Part shown: in pieces, positions 27,521 through 36,079 of the stretch
How positions within the stretch are numbered: the first letter of the stretch is position 1
How the letters are laid out: every line of letters begins with the position of its first letter
Assembly (NCBI GenBank): GCA_017794925.1
Contig: CP051238.1
Span: 2,289,138-2,353,137, forward strand
DNA length: 64,000 nt
Source: Aestuariibacter sp.
GTDB lineage: Bacteria > Pseudomonadota > Gammaproteobacteria > Enterobacterales > Alteromonadaceae
Direction of reading: 5' to 3'
Program-made: the position numbers and the translations under genes
Notes under the pieces: generated by a model
Told to the model about the DNA's origin: nothing
Database searches by the model: none
Seen by the model: only the letters and a program-made list of their open reading frames with translations

Positions 27521-28455
27521 TTTTCGTTATTCAGGCTGAATGTGGCCAGATACATTCGGCTTAGGTTGTCGATATGAGAGGAGTAGTAGGCCATCAGTAA
27601 TTTTCCTTCGTAAATCGCTAACCCCGGATAGCCATTGTCTCCTGCACTCGGCAATACCGCCAGTGTCCTCAAGCCGGCCGTTTTGATATCCAGATGCCAC
27701 AAACGGGTATGCAATTTCTTTCCGTCCCAGTATCGTCCTGCCACCAGCGCAGATTCATCATCCAGTAACAGCATGGCTGGTCCGCCAATATAGATCCCCA
27801 AATCCACCCATGTGAACCGGGTGTAGGGCGGTTTACTCGTACCCAGCTGAGCGGTGAAGCTATCGGCATCGCGGCGGACCAGAGCAATTAACGTTCCTTC
27901 GGAAGTAAATGCCAAATCGCTTTCGTTGGGGTAGCCTAAACCGTGTTTACGCAGAGAAAGTACGTCATTGCATGCAATTTCCATCCGCCCGCAAAGATTG
28001 CCTGAATACAAATTCAGTTGATTAGCCTGACGTAAATAACCTAATCCCCAATGTTTCCCATTGCATTCTGCTGCACGCCACAACCACCAACCCTTGGGGC
28101 CCGGAAAGCGAATGCCTGACCAGGTATTATTGCCGGTTGAAAACCAACTGACTGTTTCTGGTACCGGGTGAGCGGGGGATGAGCGGGTATGGGCAATGAG
28201 TATGAGCTTGCCATCACGGGTCTCAGTGAAATGAGGGTCACGTAAATCATAGCCTGGTAAAACTAATTGCTGACCGGAAATTCGCTGGCCATCGGGCGTG
28301 TATTGCAACACGACGACTTTGCCATCTTCACTCATGTGATCTGTACCACACCGATAGCTGATGAATAATGTCCCTTGAAACATCACTGCATCACCAAATG
28401 CGTTATGGCTGTAACCGCTACAAATCCGCTTAATATTATCTAACTGAATATTCAA
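27511..28455 (-). CDS. Sialidase-like beta-propeller protein
   Basis: A 314-residue protein with no signal peptide, made of repeated beta-sheet blades. Segments such as DAVMFQGTLFISYRCGTDH, LRDPHFTETRDGKLILIAH, PNESDLAFTSEGTLIALVRR and DNGYPGLAIYEGKLLMAYYS recur at blade-like intervals, and STGNNTWS resembles a degenerate Asp-box. This is the pattern of the exo-sialidase/BNR propeller superfamily. Arg, Asp and Glu residues are placed as in the active-site strands, but I cannot confirm catalysis. The start is TTG 28455 with a weak AAGAG ahead. It is opposite in strand to its flagellar neighbours and lies between flgL and the flagellins, in a genome that makes pseudaminic acid, so a nonulosonate-related function is possible. 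Confidence 0.6.
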   Translation of the reverse strand: MNIQLDNIKRICSGYSHNAFGDAVMFQGTLFISYRCGTDHMSEDGKVVVLQYTPDGQRISGQQLVLPGYDLRDPHFTETRDGKLILIAHTRSSPAHPVPETVSWFSTGNNTWSGIRFPGPKGWWLWRAAECNGKHWGLGYLRQANQLNLYSGNLCGRMEIACNDVLSLRKHGLGYPNESDLAFTSEGTLIALVRRDADSFTAQLGTSKPPYTRFTWVDLGIYIGGPAMLLLDDESALVAGRYWDGKKLHTRLWHLDIKTAGLRTLAVLPSAGDNGYPGLAIYEGKLLMAYYSSHIDNLSRMYLATFSLNNENQR

Positions 28456-28562
28456 AGCTAACTCTTACTGTTTTTTGTGGTGAGCTGATTTGTATCAGCA
28501 ACTTTTCGCCGGCTCAGTATAGCGCTTCAGATCGACGACTAAAGATTTTTTGAAAATTTTAT

Positions 28563-28589
28563 TAAAGGGAATTTCGAGAATGTCGATAT
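28563..28589 (+). promoter_or_regulatory. Sigma28 promoter of flagellin gene 1
   Basis: TAAAGGGA, 11 bp and GTCGATAT match the FliA consensus in 5 of 8 and 6 of 8 positions with exact spacing, about 118 bp before the gene. The transcript would have a leader of about 110 nt with two short hairpins (around 28654-28668 and 28672-28685). Confidence 0.65.
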
Positions 28590-28707
28590 AGGACTTGAGA
28601 GAGCCAGTTCATCAATTACCCCTCAGGTTTTGATGACTACTAATACAATGTAACGCCGGAGATCCCGGCAGCCAGCTCCAGCTGGATTGAGAGTGTAGGA
28701 GAGACTT

Positions 28708-29532
28708 ATGTCTTTGTACGTCAATACCAATGTGTCTGCATTAAACGCGCAACGCCAGTTGTTCGATGTGTCTAATGCATTAAGCACTTCTTTCGAGCGT
28801 CTGTCATCAGGATTCCGCATTAACCGTGCGTCTGACGATGCGGCAGGTCTGCAAATTACCGATCGTATGACTTCTCAGATCCAAGGTCTGAACCAAGCCG
28901 TACGTAATGCCAATGACGCTATCTCATTAACCCAAACCGCTGAAGGCGCGTTGAACGAGACCACGACTGCTCTGCAGCGTATTCGTCAACTTGCAGTTCA
29001 GTCACAGAACGGTATTAACTCATCATCTGACCGTGTCGCGCTTCAACAGGAAGTAACGGCGTTGATCAGTGAGTTGTCACGTATTTCAACTGACACCCAG
29101 TTCGGTGGCCTGGACATCCTGACAGGCTCCTATTCTGCTAACTTCCTGGTAGGTGCAAACGGCGGTCAAACCATCTCTGTAAACCTGTCTCGTTCAGGTG
29201 GCTTTGGGGCATCAGGCCTGGGCGTAGGCTCAGTATCTGTATCGTCATTTGCTACCGCATCTGCAGCATTGACTGCAGTTGACACAGCAATCTCTACTGT
29301 GGGTGCACAGCGTGCTCAATTAGGTGCGTTGCAAAACCGCTTCCAGTCTACCATTCGTAACTTAAGTAACATCGCAGAAAACGTTTCTGGCGCACGTTCA
29401 CGTATCAAAGATACTGACTTTGCAACAGAGACTGCAGCGCTGACGCGTAACCAGATAATCCAGCAGGCGAGTACCACTGTCTTGTCGCAGGCAAATCAGC
29501 GTCCGCAAACAGCGTTACAGTTATTAGGTTAA
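28708..29532 (+). CDS. Flagellin 1 (subfamily A)
   Basis: A 274-residue filament subunit. The N-terminal D0/D1 region ([40 protein letters not shown]) and C-terminal D1/D0 region ([40 protein letters not shown]) are complete. Only about 40 variable residues separate them, so there is no D2/D3 domain, as in short polar flagellins. The middle carries [17 protein letters not shown], shared with flagellin 4 but not 2 or 3. GGAG precedes the start. It is exported unfolded with FliS and is a probable acceptor for the Maf/pseudaminic acid system downstream. Confidence 0.96.
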   Translation: MSLYVNTNVSALNAQRQLFDVSNALSTSFERLSSGFRINRASDDAAGLQITDRMTSQIQGLNQAVRNANDAISLTQTAEGALNETTTALQRIRQLAVQSQNGINSSSDRVALQQEVTALISELSRISTDTQFGGLDILTGSYSANFLVGANGGQTISVNLSRSGGFGASGLGVGSVSVSSFATASAALTAVDTAISTVGAQRAQLGALQNRFQSTIRNLSNIAENVSGARSRIKDTDFATETAALTRNQIIQQASTTVLSQANQRPQTALQLLG

Positions 29533-29597
29533 TCGTAATGATTCCTACGTCAGGGAATGGGGCCAGGAGGTAGTGAACCAGGTATCCACCTGACAGC

Positions 29598-29655
29598 AGA
29601 GAGTAAGCTCACTCTCTTCAAAAAGAGCAAAAGCCGGACGAAAGTCCGGCGCTTT
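29598..29655 (+). terminator. Intrinsic terminator after flagellin gene 1
   Basis: The main hairpin is GCCGGAC-GAAA-GTCCGGC (29633-29650), a 7-bp GC-rich stem with a GAAA tetraloop followed by a T-rich stretch. A second perfect hairpin, AGAGAGT/ACTCTCT (29598-29617), lies just before it. The 349-bp gap 29533-29881 also holds a sigma28 site and the flagellin 2 leader. Confidence 0.8.
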
Positions 29656-29708
29656 ATTGCTTCTAACTAACTGAAAAATAAGCTTAAAAAAATTTAGTAA
29701 AAAAAGGC

Positions 29709-29736
29709 TAAAGGATTTCTCCTGCCTGCACGATAA
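29709..29736 (+). promoter_or_regulatory. Candidate sigma28 promoter of flagellin gene 2
   Basis: TAAAGGAT, 12 bp and CACGATAA fit the FliA consensus (5 and 6 of 8) with one base of extra spacing. The predicted leader of about 140 nt has two stem-loops: 29786-29820 (8 bp) and CCAGGTT/AACCTGG at 29824-29852. Confidence 0.55.
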
Positions 29737-29881
29737 CTATTACAAAGGCACTGCGAAGAATAAAAATAAATACGCAAAAGTGCCAGGCTGATCGCCCCAA
29801 TAACAACAACATGATCGGCCAAACCAGGTTAACAAAAACAATAAAAACCTGGGTAATACAAAATCGTTAGGAGATTACAAA

Positions 29882-30709
29882 ATGAGCTTATACGTTAGCA
29901 CGAATGTGTCGTCGCTGAATGCTCAGCGGCAACTATTTACCTCTAATTTGCATTTGAGTACCGCTTTTGAGCGCTTGTCTTCCGGTTTCCGGATCAACAG
30001 CGCCAAAGATGACGCGGCTGGATTGCAAATCTCAGATCGGATCACGTCTCAAATCATGGGTCTTGATCAGGCTGTTCGAAATGCCAATGACGGCATCTCT
30101 CTTGCTCAGGTTGCTGAAGGCGCCATGCAAGAAATCACAACTGCACTGCAACGCATCCGTGTGCTGGCTATTCAGGCACAAAACGGTATCAATACGTCTG
30201 CAGATCGACTGGCACTGCAAAAAGAAGTATCAGCCCTAAAACTTGAGATCAGCCGTATCGCTGCAACCTCACAGTTTGCTGGTGGCGATATTTTGACAGG
30301 GTCATTCTCTACCGCATTCCTGGTAGGTGCACAAGCAGGTCAGTTTATCAGTTTCAACTTGTCTCGTTCAGGCGGTTACGGTTTCTCTGGTCTTACCAAC
30401 GGGTATGACGCCAGTGTACTGACAGCCGGGCAGGCTTCAGCAACGCTACCTGTTATCGATGCGGCAATTTCTGCTATCGATGCCAAGCGAGCAGATCTGG
30501 GTGCGGTACAGAACCGTTTCCAGTCAACTATAAGAAACTTAAGCAATATTTCCGAGAATGCGTCGGCTGCACGGTCACGGATTCGGGATACAGATTTTGC
30601 CACTGAAACGGCAGAACTAACACGCTGGCAGATAATCCAGCAGGCCAGTACTACGGTACTCAGCCAGGCTAATCAGCGTCCACAAGCGGCATTGCAGTTA
30701 CTGCAATAA
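29882..30709 (+). CDS. Flagellin 2 (subfamily B)
   Basis: A 275-residue flagellin with complete D0/D1 ends ([60 protein letters not shown]). It differs from flagellins 1 and 4 by YGFSGLTNG in the middle and LTRWQIIQQ in place of LTRNQIIQQ near the C-terminus. It also has unusual substitutions at otherwise invariant places ([11 protein letters not shown] at residues about 21-31, [10 protein letters not shown] where paralogs read [10 protein letters not shown]). It may therefore be a minor or diverging filament subunit. AGGAG precedes the start. Confidence 0.94.
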   Translation: MSLYVSTNVSSLNAQRQLFTSNLHLSTAFERLSSGFRINSAKDDAAGLQISDRITSQIMGLDQAVRNANDGISLAQVAEGAMQEITTALQRIRVLAIQAQNGINTSADRLALQKEVSALKLEISRIAATSQFAGGDILTGSFSTAFLVGAQAGQFISFNLSRSGGYGFSGLTNGYDASVLTAGQASATLPVIDAAISAIDAKRADLGAVQNRFQSTIRNLSNISENASAARSRIRDTDFATETAELTRWQIIQQASTTVLSQANQRPQAALQLLQ

Positions 30710-30746
30710 TCAGAGTGAACGCATGATGATGCTCAAGACTGTAAAA

Positions 30747-30843
30747 ATGCGGGGGCAGACTGCAGTCGATAATCGAATAACGATGAGTAGAAGCTAAGAA
30801 AAACGGTCGAGTTGCAATATGTGGGGGCAGACTGCAATCGACC
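30747..30843 (+). repeat. Pair of 23-bp direct repeats with hairpin potential
   Basis: A 23-bp unit containing GGGGGCAGACTGCA occurs at 30747-30769 and again at 30819-30841 with two mismatches, and both copies are followed by GTGAGTAG-like sequence. The first contains the palindrome GACTGCAGTC. The second closes a stem with upstream sequence (GGTCGA-TTGCA at 30805-30816 with TGCAATCGACC ending at 30843). It lies in the 467-bp flagellin 2-3 gap, which has no gene. Confidence 0.6.
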
Positions 30844-30892
30844 GGTGAGTAGAGTGTTTTTTGCAAGACAACGTGATTAAGCAAGCTAAATG

Positions 30893-30909
30893 AAAACCCT
30901 GGGGTTTTT
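30893..30909 (+). terminator. Possible terminator after flagellin gene 2
   Basis: AAAACCC and GGGTTTT around a 2-4 nt loop with a trailing T-run. The stem is short, so confidence is moderate. Confidence 0.45.
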
Positions 30910-31046
30910 GTGCTGTGCTAAAGCTGCTGACTGACAGGAATGAAGCCAGGAGGTAGTGAGAGGTATGAGGTCTGAACAACATACCTGCCGCCAGCAAGAG
31001 CTTTCGCTCAGTTTAGCGCTGCTTAACCAGGCATTTGCCAGGCAAA

Positions 31047-31070
31047 GCGTCAGTTTTTTATCACTGACGC
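31047..31070 (+). other. Stem-loop upstream of flagellin gene 3
   Basis: GCGTCAG and CTGACGC form a perfect 7-bp stem around a 10-nt T-rich loop, about 107 bp before flagellin 3. No T-run follows. No convincing sigma28 site was found for this gene, so the hairpin may lie in a leader or processing region. Confidence 0.4.
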
Positions 31071-31176
31071 CATAGATAATGCATAGGCTGTGCCAACACG
31101 TTGAAGTGAATTTTAAAAACTGCGTTGATAACAACAATAAACACAACGCAATTACTTTAACTGTTAGGAGAAATCC

Positions 31177-32004
31177 ATGAGTCTATACGTAAATACCAAT
31201 GTGTCGTCGTTAAATGCTCGCCGACAATTGTTTACCTCTTCAAATGGTCTGGATACCGCGTTTCAACGTCTATCCTCGGGCTTCCGCATAAACTCAGCCG
31301 CAGATGATGCAGCAGGTTTGCAAATCTCAGACCGGATGACCAGTCAGGTGATGGGGCTCGACCAGGCGGTACGAAACGCGAATGACGGGATTTCTCTTGC
31401 ACAGACCGCCGAAGGCGCAATGTCGGAAATAACAACAGCCTTACAACGCATACGGGTGCTGGCAATCCAGTCCCAGAATGGTATCAACTCATCGTCAGAC
31501 AGACTGGCACTGCAGAAAGAAGTCTCAGCACTGAAAACGGAAATTTCACGTGTTGCATCTACCACGCAGTTCGGGGGTGTCGATATTTTGTCAGGCGCCT
31601 ATTCAGCGGCCTTCCTGGTTGGCGCTAACGGCGGTCAAACCATCAGCGTAAATATCTCGCGCTCAGGAGGATTTGGATTTTCCGGATTAACCAATGGCAA
31701 TGCTCTGTCAGTGGCCACCGCGTCCGGAGCATCTGGCGCGCTGACAACGGTAGATACTGCAATCTCAATTATTGATGCCAAACGCGCCGATTTAGGTGCG
31801 ATTCAGAATCGCTTTCAGTCCACGATTCGAAACCTGAGTAGTATTTCTGAAAACGTCTCAGCGGCAAGATCTCGCATCAGAGATACAGATTTTGCCACCG
31901 AAACGGCACAACTTACCCGCTGGCAAATTATCCAGCAAGCAAGCACAACCATACTAGGTCAGGCCAATCAGCGACCACAAGCAGCATTGTCGTTATTAGG
32001 CTAA
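31177..32004 (+). CDS. Flagellin 3 (subfamily B)
   Basis: A 275-residue flagellin closely related to flagellin 2 (shared [31 protein letters not shown]), but with the normal [10 protein letters not shown] segment. D0/D1 ends are complete ([40 protein letters not shown]). AGGAG lies 7 nt before ATG. It ends with a strong intrinsic terminator about 200 bp downstream. Probably a filament subunit exported with FliS and glycosylated by the downstream Maf. Confidence 0.95.
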   Translation: MSLYVNTNVSSLNARRQLFTSSNGLDTAFQRLSSGFRINSAADDAAGLQISDRMTSQVMGLDQAVRNANDGISLAQTAEGAMSEITTALQRIRVLAIQSQNGINSSSDRLALQKEVSALKTEISRVASTTQFGGVDILSGAYSAAFLVGANGGQTISVNISRSGGFGFSGLTNGNALSVATASGASGALTTVDTAISIIDAKRADLGAIQNRFQSTIRNLSSISENVSAARSRIRDTDFATETAQLTRWQIIQQASTTILGQANQRPQAALSLLG

Positions 32005-32204
32005 ACTTGAATACAAAGAGAGGGTGGAACTGAGAGGCCAACCCCAGCCAAGGATGGCGGCCGAAAGGCCACCAATAAAGGGAAGAAAACGCCGACTAAC
32101 AGAACTGAGAGTGTAGAATTTAAGGTTGAGAGGCCAGTATATTTCTACTAATCCTGCCAGCCAGCAGAAACCGAATTTGCTCAAACTCCTAACGTGAGCA
32201 AGTT

Positions 32205-32236
32205 GGCCGGGTCGCCTTTTAGACCCGGCCTTTTTT
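32205..32236 (+). terminator. Strong intrinsic terminator after flagellin gene 3
   Basis: A perfect 9-bp stem (GGCCGGGTC with GACCCGGCC), an 8-nt loop and a run of six T. This is the clearest terminator in the window. Confidence 0.93.
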
Positions 32237-32337
32237 ATTTTTATTGCCGAATCAACGCCTGTCAACTTACTGAGTATACATATACAAGTCTTGTGCCAAC
32301 GTTTTTTTGACTCTGTATATTCTCCACCCTTCTTAAC

Positions 32338-32633
32338 TAGGGCGCGTTGATCTTTGCTGTACGAATTTTGGTCTATATGAAAGCATTTTAATCGCGAAAC
32401 AGCCCTGCAGGCATAGTTGTTCTACGCCAAAGGGCTGTGACAAAGAGTAAAATGCTTTCATGACGACCCCTTCGGGCAGCGCCCGGTAACCGGCCAGTGT
32501 GCGCCATTTATGCTGCGTTGACTGTTTTTGATTTAGGCCCACTAGACCTGCAAACAGTCGCCTTGCCTAAATGGTGCACACTGGTCAGCTATGGACTGCT
32601 GCAAAAGTGTACAGCAAAGATCAACACGCCCTA
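32338..32633. mobile_element. MITE-like element with 23-25 bp terminal inverted repeats and TA target duplication
   Basis: The element runs from 32340 to 32631 (292 bp) between TA dinucleotides at 32338-32339 and 32632-32633. The two ends, starting GGGCGCGTTGATC and its mirror GATCAACACGCCC, are inverted repeats of about 23 bp with one mismatch. Nested inside are further inverted repeats: ATGAAAGCATTTTA near 32379 with its complement near 32450, CCAGTGTGCGCCATTTA near 32494 with a near-complement near 32568, and GACTGTTT near 32520 with its complement near 32553. It has no coding capacity for a transposase. TA duplication and ends of this kind suggest mobilisation by an IS630/Tc1-mariner enzyme in trans. 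Confidence 0.8.
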
Positions 32634-33040
32634 ATATATAGCTTGTGAGGCAGAAGAAGCGGGCTGTAAGTCAGTGCGTAATTTTACTGACAACTGTTTT
32701 GTCCAATTTTTCTCATCAGAACTTTTTTCAATCCTGCGTCATTCTTTTCTGAATGCTGCCGCTTATCTTACAGACTTTGCCACCCGGCAATGCTAAATGG
32801 CGGCGGCTTGCCGCCAAGACTTCTTACCAAGCTATTCCATCTCAGGATGATAAATGATGTGAGTTGTTCGCAGATCATTACCTTAACTGTGCCTTTTTAA
32901 CCTTGCTAATTTAAGGTTTAACGGGGGTATTCAGCGCACTTTTTACGAAATAAATCGAAAAAGCATAAGATTTAAATTCATTTAAAATCATTGGTTTAAG
33001 TGTTAATTAGAAAATAATTTAAAAAAAATGGAAAAAAAAC
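32634..33040. other. Non-coding, AT-rich spacer before flagellin gene 4
   Basis: No gene is seen in this roughly 400-bp stretch. It contains a GC-rich hairpin (GGCGGC with GCCGCC at 32799-32815) and becomes strongly A-rich toward 33040, just before the sigma28 promoter; such tracts can act as UP-like or bent-DNA elements. Confidence 0.5.
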
Positions 33041-33067
33041 TAAAGAAACTCAAGGAATGGCCGATAC
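33041..33067 (+). promoter_or_regulatory. Sigma28 promoter of flagellin gene 4
   Basis: TAAAGAAA, 11 bp and GCCGATAC form an almost perfect FliA promoter, the best of the flagellin set, preceded by an A-rich tract. The leader is about 160 nt. Confidence 0.88.
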
Positions 33068-33231
33068 CTATAGTTGAGGGGTAATTCATTCTATGAATTG
33101 CGTAGTTGCCGGAGGGCGCTACAAATATGAGGTGGTTTAGCTGGATATCAGTCCGCTGAATCAGGTACGTAAGGTTTTAGTTTAGCAGAATTCGCTGAAT
33201 TCAACTAGCTGAAACCCCAGGAGGTTAGATA

Positions 33232-34056
33232 ATGTCTTTATATGTAAATACAAACGTCTCGGCCCTGAATGCGCAGCGTCAGTTATTCGATGTCAGTAAT
33301 AAGCTAAGTACATCATTTGAGCGCTTGTCATCAGGTTTCCGTATCAACAGTGCTGCTGATGATGCAGCGGGTCTGCAAATCTCTGACCGTTTGACAACTC
33401 AGGTTCAGGGTCTTAATCAGGCTGTAAGTAACGCAAACGATGCAATCTCACTAACGCAAACTGCTGAAGGTGCATTGTCAGAGGTAACGACCAGCTTGCA
33501 GCGTATTCGTCAGTTGGCTGTGCAATCACAAAATGGTATCAACAGCTCTGCTGACCGTGTAGCACTGCAACAAGAAGTAACCGCTTTGGTTAATGAGATC
33601 TCTCGTGTATCTACCGATACTCAGTTTGCGGGTGTTGATTTGTTAACGGGTGGTTTCTCATCGAAATTTCTAATCGGTGCAAACGGTGGTCAGACGATCT
33701 CTGTAAACCTGTCACGCTCTGGTGGTTTCGGTGCATCAGGTTTGGGAGTTGGTTCTGTTTCTGTATCGTCTGTAGGCGGCGCATCAGCAGCGTTGACATC
33801 AATAGATACAGCGATTTCTACAATCGGTGCGCAACGTGCGTCATTAGGTGCCTTGCAAAACCGTTTCCAATCTACTATTCGTAACCTAAGCAGTATTTCT
33901 GAAAACCTGTCAGGCGCACGTTCACGTATTCGTGATACTGACTTTGCGGCAGAAACTGCAGAATTAACACGTAACCAGATTATTCAGCAGGCGTCTGTTT
34001 CTGTACTGAGTCAGGCTAACCAGCGTCCACAGACTGCGTTGTCGCTTCTGGGATAA
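33232..34056 (+). CDS. Flagellin 4 (subfamily A), probable major flagellin
   Basis: A 274-residue flagellin nearly identical in design to flagellin 1 ([53 protein letters not shown]). Complete D0/D1 ends, no D2/D3. Strong AGGAGG site, the best sigma28 promoter of the four, and a position next to flaG-fliD suggest that it is the most highly expressed copy; this is inferred, not measured. Separated from flagellin 3 by a MITE-bearing 1.2-kb spacer. Confidence 0.96.
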   Translation: MSLYVNTNVSALNAQRQLFDVSNKLSTSFERLSSGFRINSAADDAAGLQISDRLTTQVQGLNQAVSNANDAISLTQTAEGALSEVTTSLQRIRQLAVQSQNGINSSADRVALQQEVTALVNEISRVSTDTQFAGVDLLTGGFSSKFLIGANGGQTISVNLSRSGGFGASGLGVGSVSVSSVGGASAALTSIDTAISTIGAQRASLGALQNRFQSTIRNLSSISENLSGARSRIRDTDFAAETAELTRNQIIQQASVSVLSQANQRPQTALSLLG

Positions 34057-34097
34057 GTTAGCTAGCCGGGTTACTCCGGCATTGAGTTAAGATGGTA

Positions 34098-34128
34098 AAC
34101 GGGCATCTGCTTTTAGCAGGCCCGTTTT
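34098..34128 (+). terminator. Terminator-like hairpin between flagellin 4 and flaG
   Basis: AACGGGC and GCCCGTT with an inner CTGCT/AGCAG stem and a TTTT tail. It probably attenuates read-through from the strong flagellin promoter into flaG-fliD-fliS. Confidence 0.75.
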
Positions 34129-34153
34129 GGCGTTTGTAATCAGGAGGTTAATT

Positions 34154-34597
34154 GTGGAAATTTCAACGTCACAAATTGGCCAGAATTTTGCTGGTGTAAC
34201 TGGGGCTGACGAGCTGAATAACGATAAATCGTTAAATCAGGTGCGTACAGAGGAAAACCTTAGTCAGCAAAACCTGGAAAAAAATACCGCGCCTTCAGCA
34301 GAAGACATTCAAGCTAATTCAGATTCTGCCGATAACTTTCAAAGAGAGGGGCGTAGCCAGGACCTGGATATCGCGGTTCAGGAAATTCAGTCATTTTTGC
34401 AGGTACAAAACCGCAATTTGGCATTTTCCATTGACGACGATACCAAGCGGTCTGTGGTAACGGTTAAAGAATCTTCATCGGGCGAAGTCATCAGACAAAT
34501 TCCATCAGATGAAGTCTTGAGGCTTGCAGAACGTATAAAAGATCTCCAACAAGACATCGGAAGTAGTGTGGGGGTTCTTTTAAACAATAAAGTGTAG
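34154..34597 (+). CDS. flaG: Flagellar protein FlaG
   Basis: A 147-residue protein from GTG 34154, chosen for AGGAGG 6 nt upstream. The N-terminal half is acidic and low complexity. The C-terminal half holds the FlaG domain: LDIAVQEIQSFLQVQNRNLAF, SIDDDTKRSVVTVKESSSGEV and IRQIPSDEVLRLAERI (given in parts). FlaG affects filament length and sits between flagellin and fliD in polar-flagellum clusters. It lies 9 bp before fliD. Confidence 0.9.
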   Translation: MEISTSQIGQNFAGVTGADELNNDKSLNQVRTEENLSQQNLEKNTAPSAEDIQANSDSADNFQREGRSQDLDIAVQEIQSFLQVQNRNLAFSIDDDTKRSVVTVKESSSGEVIRQIPSDEVLRLAERIKDLQQDIGSSVGVLLNNKV

Positions 34598-34606
34598 AGG
34601 TGAAAT

Positions 34607-36058
34607 ATGACAATTCAATCGTTAGGTGTTGGTTCCGGGCTTGCGCTTGACGACTTGGTCTCGCAGTTGCTCGATGCTGAACGTGCGCCGAAAGAAGAGC
34701 GCCTGAACGCAAAAGAAGAGCAAATCGAGGCCGAGATCTCTGCATTAGGCCAAATAAAGTCCAAAATCTCAGATTTTAAAGATACGCTCGATGAAATGCG
34801 CCGTGATTCTGATATTAACGGCCGCGAGCCCACTATTACTCATCCATCAGAAGATTCCGAAATATTCACCGCTGAAGCGGCCAGCTCAGCATTGCGTGGC
34901 TCCTATGAAATTGCGGTATCGCAGTTGGCGTCGGGAAGCCGTATTGAGACTGCCGACGCAGATTTTTCTGCCAGCACTGATGAAGTGTTAACGGACGCAG
35001 GCGGCGATGCCACGATGACATTCAAAATCGACAGCACTGGCGATAGCTTTACCGTGACTGTTTCGCAAAATATGACGTTGGCTGAGTTGCGTGAAGAGAT
35101 TAATAATCACAGTGACAATTTTGGTGTGAATGCCAACATCATTGACACGGGTACTGTTGCTGGCGGCGCAAAACTCGTATTTTCATCGACTGTAACCGGC
35201 ACCGGTAACGATTTGAAAATTGTTAACGATGGCAACCGGGCAGAGCTGGACAAGCTTACGACCACGGATTCAACCGAAGCCGCGACCTATTTATCAGCGG
35301 TAAAATCAGCGTCGAATGCCAAGGCAACTATTGATGGTATCGCAGTAGAAAGTGAAACCAACAACTTCGAAAATACGATTCAAAACGTGTCGTTTGAAGC
35401 GACCAAGGAGTCGCCTTTTGATGTTGATGGCATTACGCGATTAACCTCAACACTGGAAATCGGTTACGACAAAGAAGGCCTGGACAAGAAGATTCGCGAT
35501 TTTGTTGATAACTACAACAAGATTATTACCGATATTAAATCGTTGACCCGTTACGGTGAATCAGAGCTGGAAGAAGACGGCGCGTTAGCGGGAGACTCGT
35601 TGTTAAGAGGAATTAGCGGAAGTCTGGCGTCCGTGGTTGGTTCCAGTGTTAGCGCTTCTTCACTTGGCAGTCTTTTTGCAATGGGTATTGAACTGAACTC
35701 AGATGGCAAGCTGGAAATCGGAAGTCTGGATTTTGGTCTTGGCTCCGGTGAGGAACGTTTGAGTGATGCCATTGATGACAATTTCGATGAGATCGCGAAA
35801 TTATTCACCGATGAAAACGAGGGTATTGCGACTCGTTTGTATGAAATTACCAAAGAATATACGTCCTTTAGTGGTTTGATTAGTCTGCGCGAGCGGGCGG
35901 CTAAAGACGACCGTGATCAACTTAATGATGATCGCGAACGCTTTGAACTACGCATGACCAATTACGAGCAAATTCTGCGTGATAAATATCTTAACCTGGA
36001 CCAAACGGTCGCGAAGTTGAATCAAACAGGTTCAGCGTTGTTAGCCGCACTGGGTTAA
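34607..36058 (+). CDS. fliD: Flagellar filament cap protein FliD (HAP2)
   Basis: A 483-residue filament cap. The N-terminal domain begins SLGVGSGLALDDLVSQLLDA with ERAPKEERL, followed by a long coiled segment and a FliD-N region (RGSYEIAVSQLASGSRI). The C-terminal domain has LDKKIRDFVDNYNKIITDIK, GSLDFGLGSGEERLSDAI and a terminal coiled coil (LRDKYLNLDQTVAKLNQTGS). It pentamerises at the filament tip and folds incoming flagellin. It is followed by fliS. Confidence 0.95.
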   Translation: MTIQSLGVGSGLALDDLVSQLLDAERAPKEERLNAKEEQIEAEISALGQIKSKISDFKDTLDEMRRDSDINGREPTITHPSEDSEIFTAEAASSALRGSYEIAVSQLASGSRIETADADFSASTDEVLTDAGGDATMTFKIDSTGDSFTVTVSQNMTLAELREEINNHSDNFGVNANIIDTGTVAGGAKLVFSSTVTGTGNDLKIVNDGNRAELDKLTTTDSTEAATYLSAVKSASNAKATIDGIAVESETNNFENTIQNVSFEATKESPFDVDGITRLTSTLEIGYDKEGLDKKIRDFVDNYNKIITDIKSLTRYGESELEEDGALAGDSLLRGISGSLASVVGSSVSASSLGSLFAMGIELNSDGKLEIGSLDFGLGSGEERLSDAIDDNFDEIAKLFTDENEGIATRLYEITKEYTSFSGLISLRERAAKDDRDQLNDDRERFELRMTNYEQILRDKYLNLDQTVAKLNQTGSALLAALG

Positions 36059-36079
36059 TGCGAATTTATAGGAGTTAAC

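Noticed and set aside
32333..32542. Minus-strand open frame of 69 codons
   Set aside because: It lies in the left part of the MITE, with no ribosome-binding site and composition set by the inverted repeats.
28623..34100. CRISPR array or phage remnant in the flagellin spacers
   Set aside because: Only two repeat copies with unequal context; no regular spacing, cas genes or phage genes.
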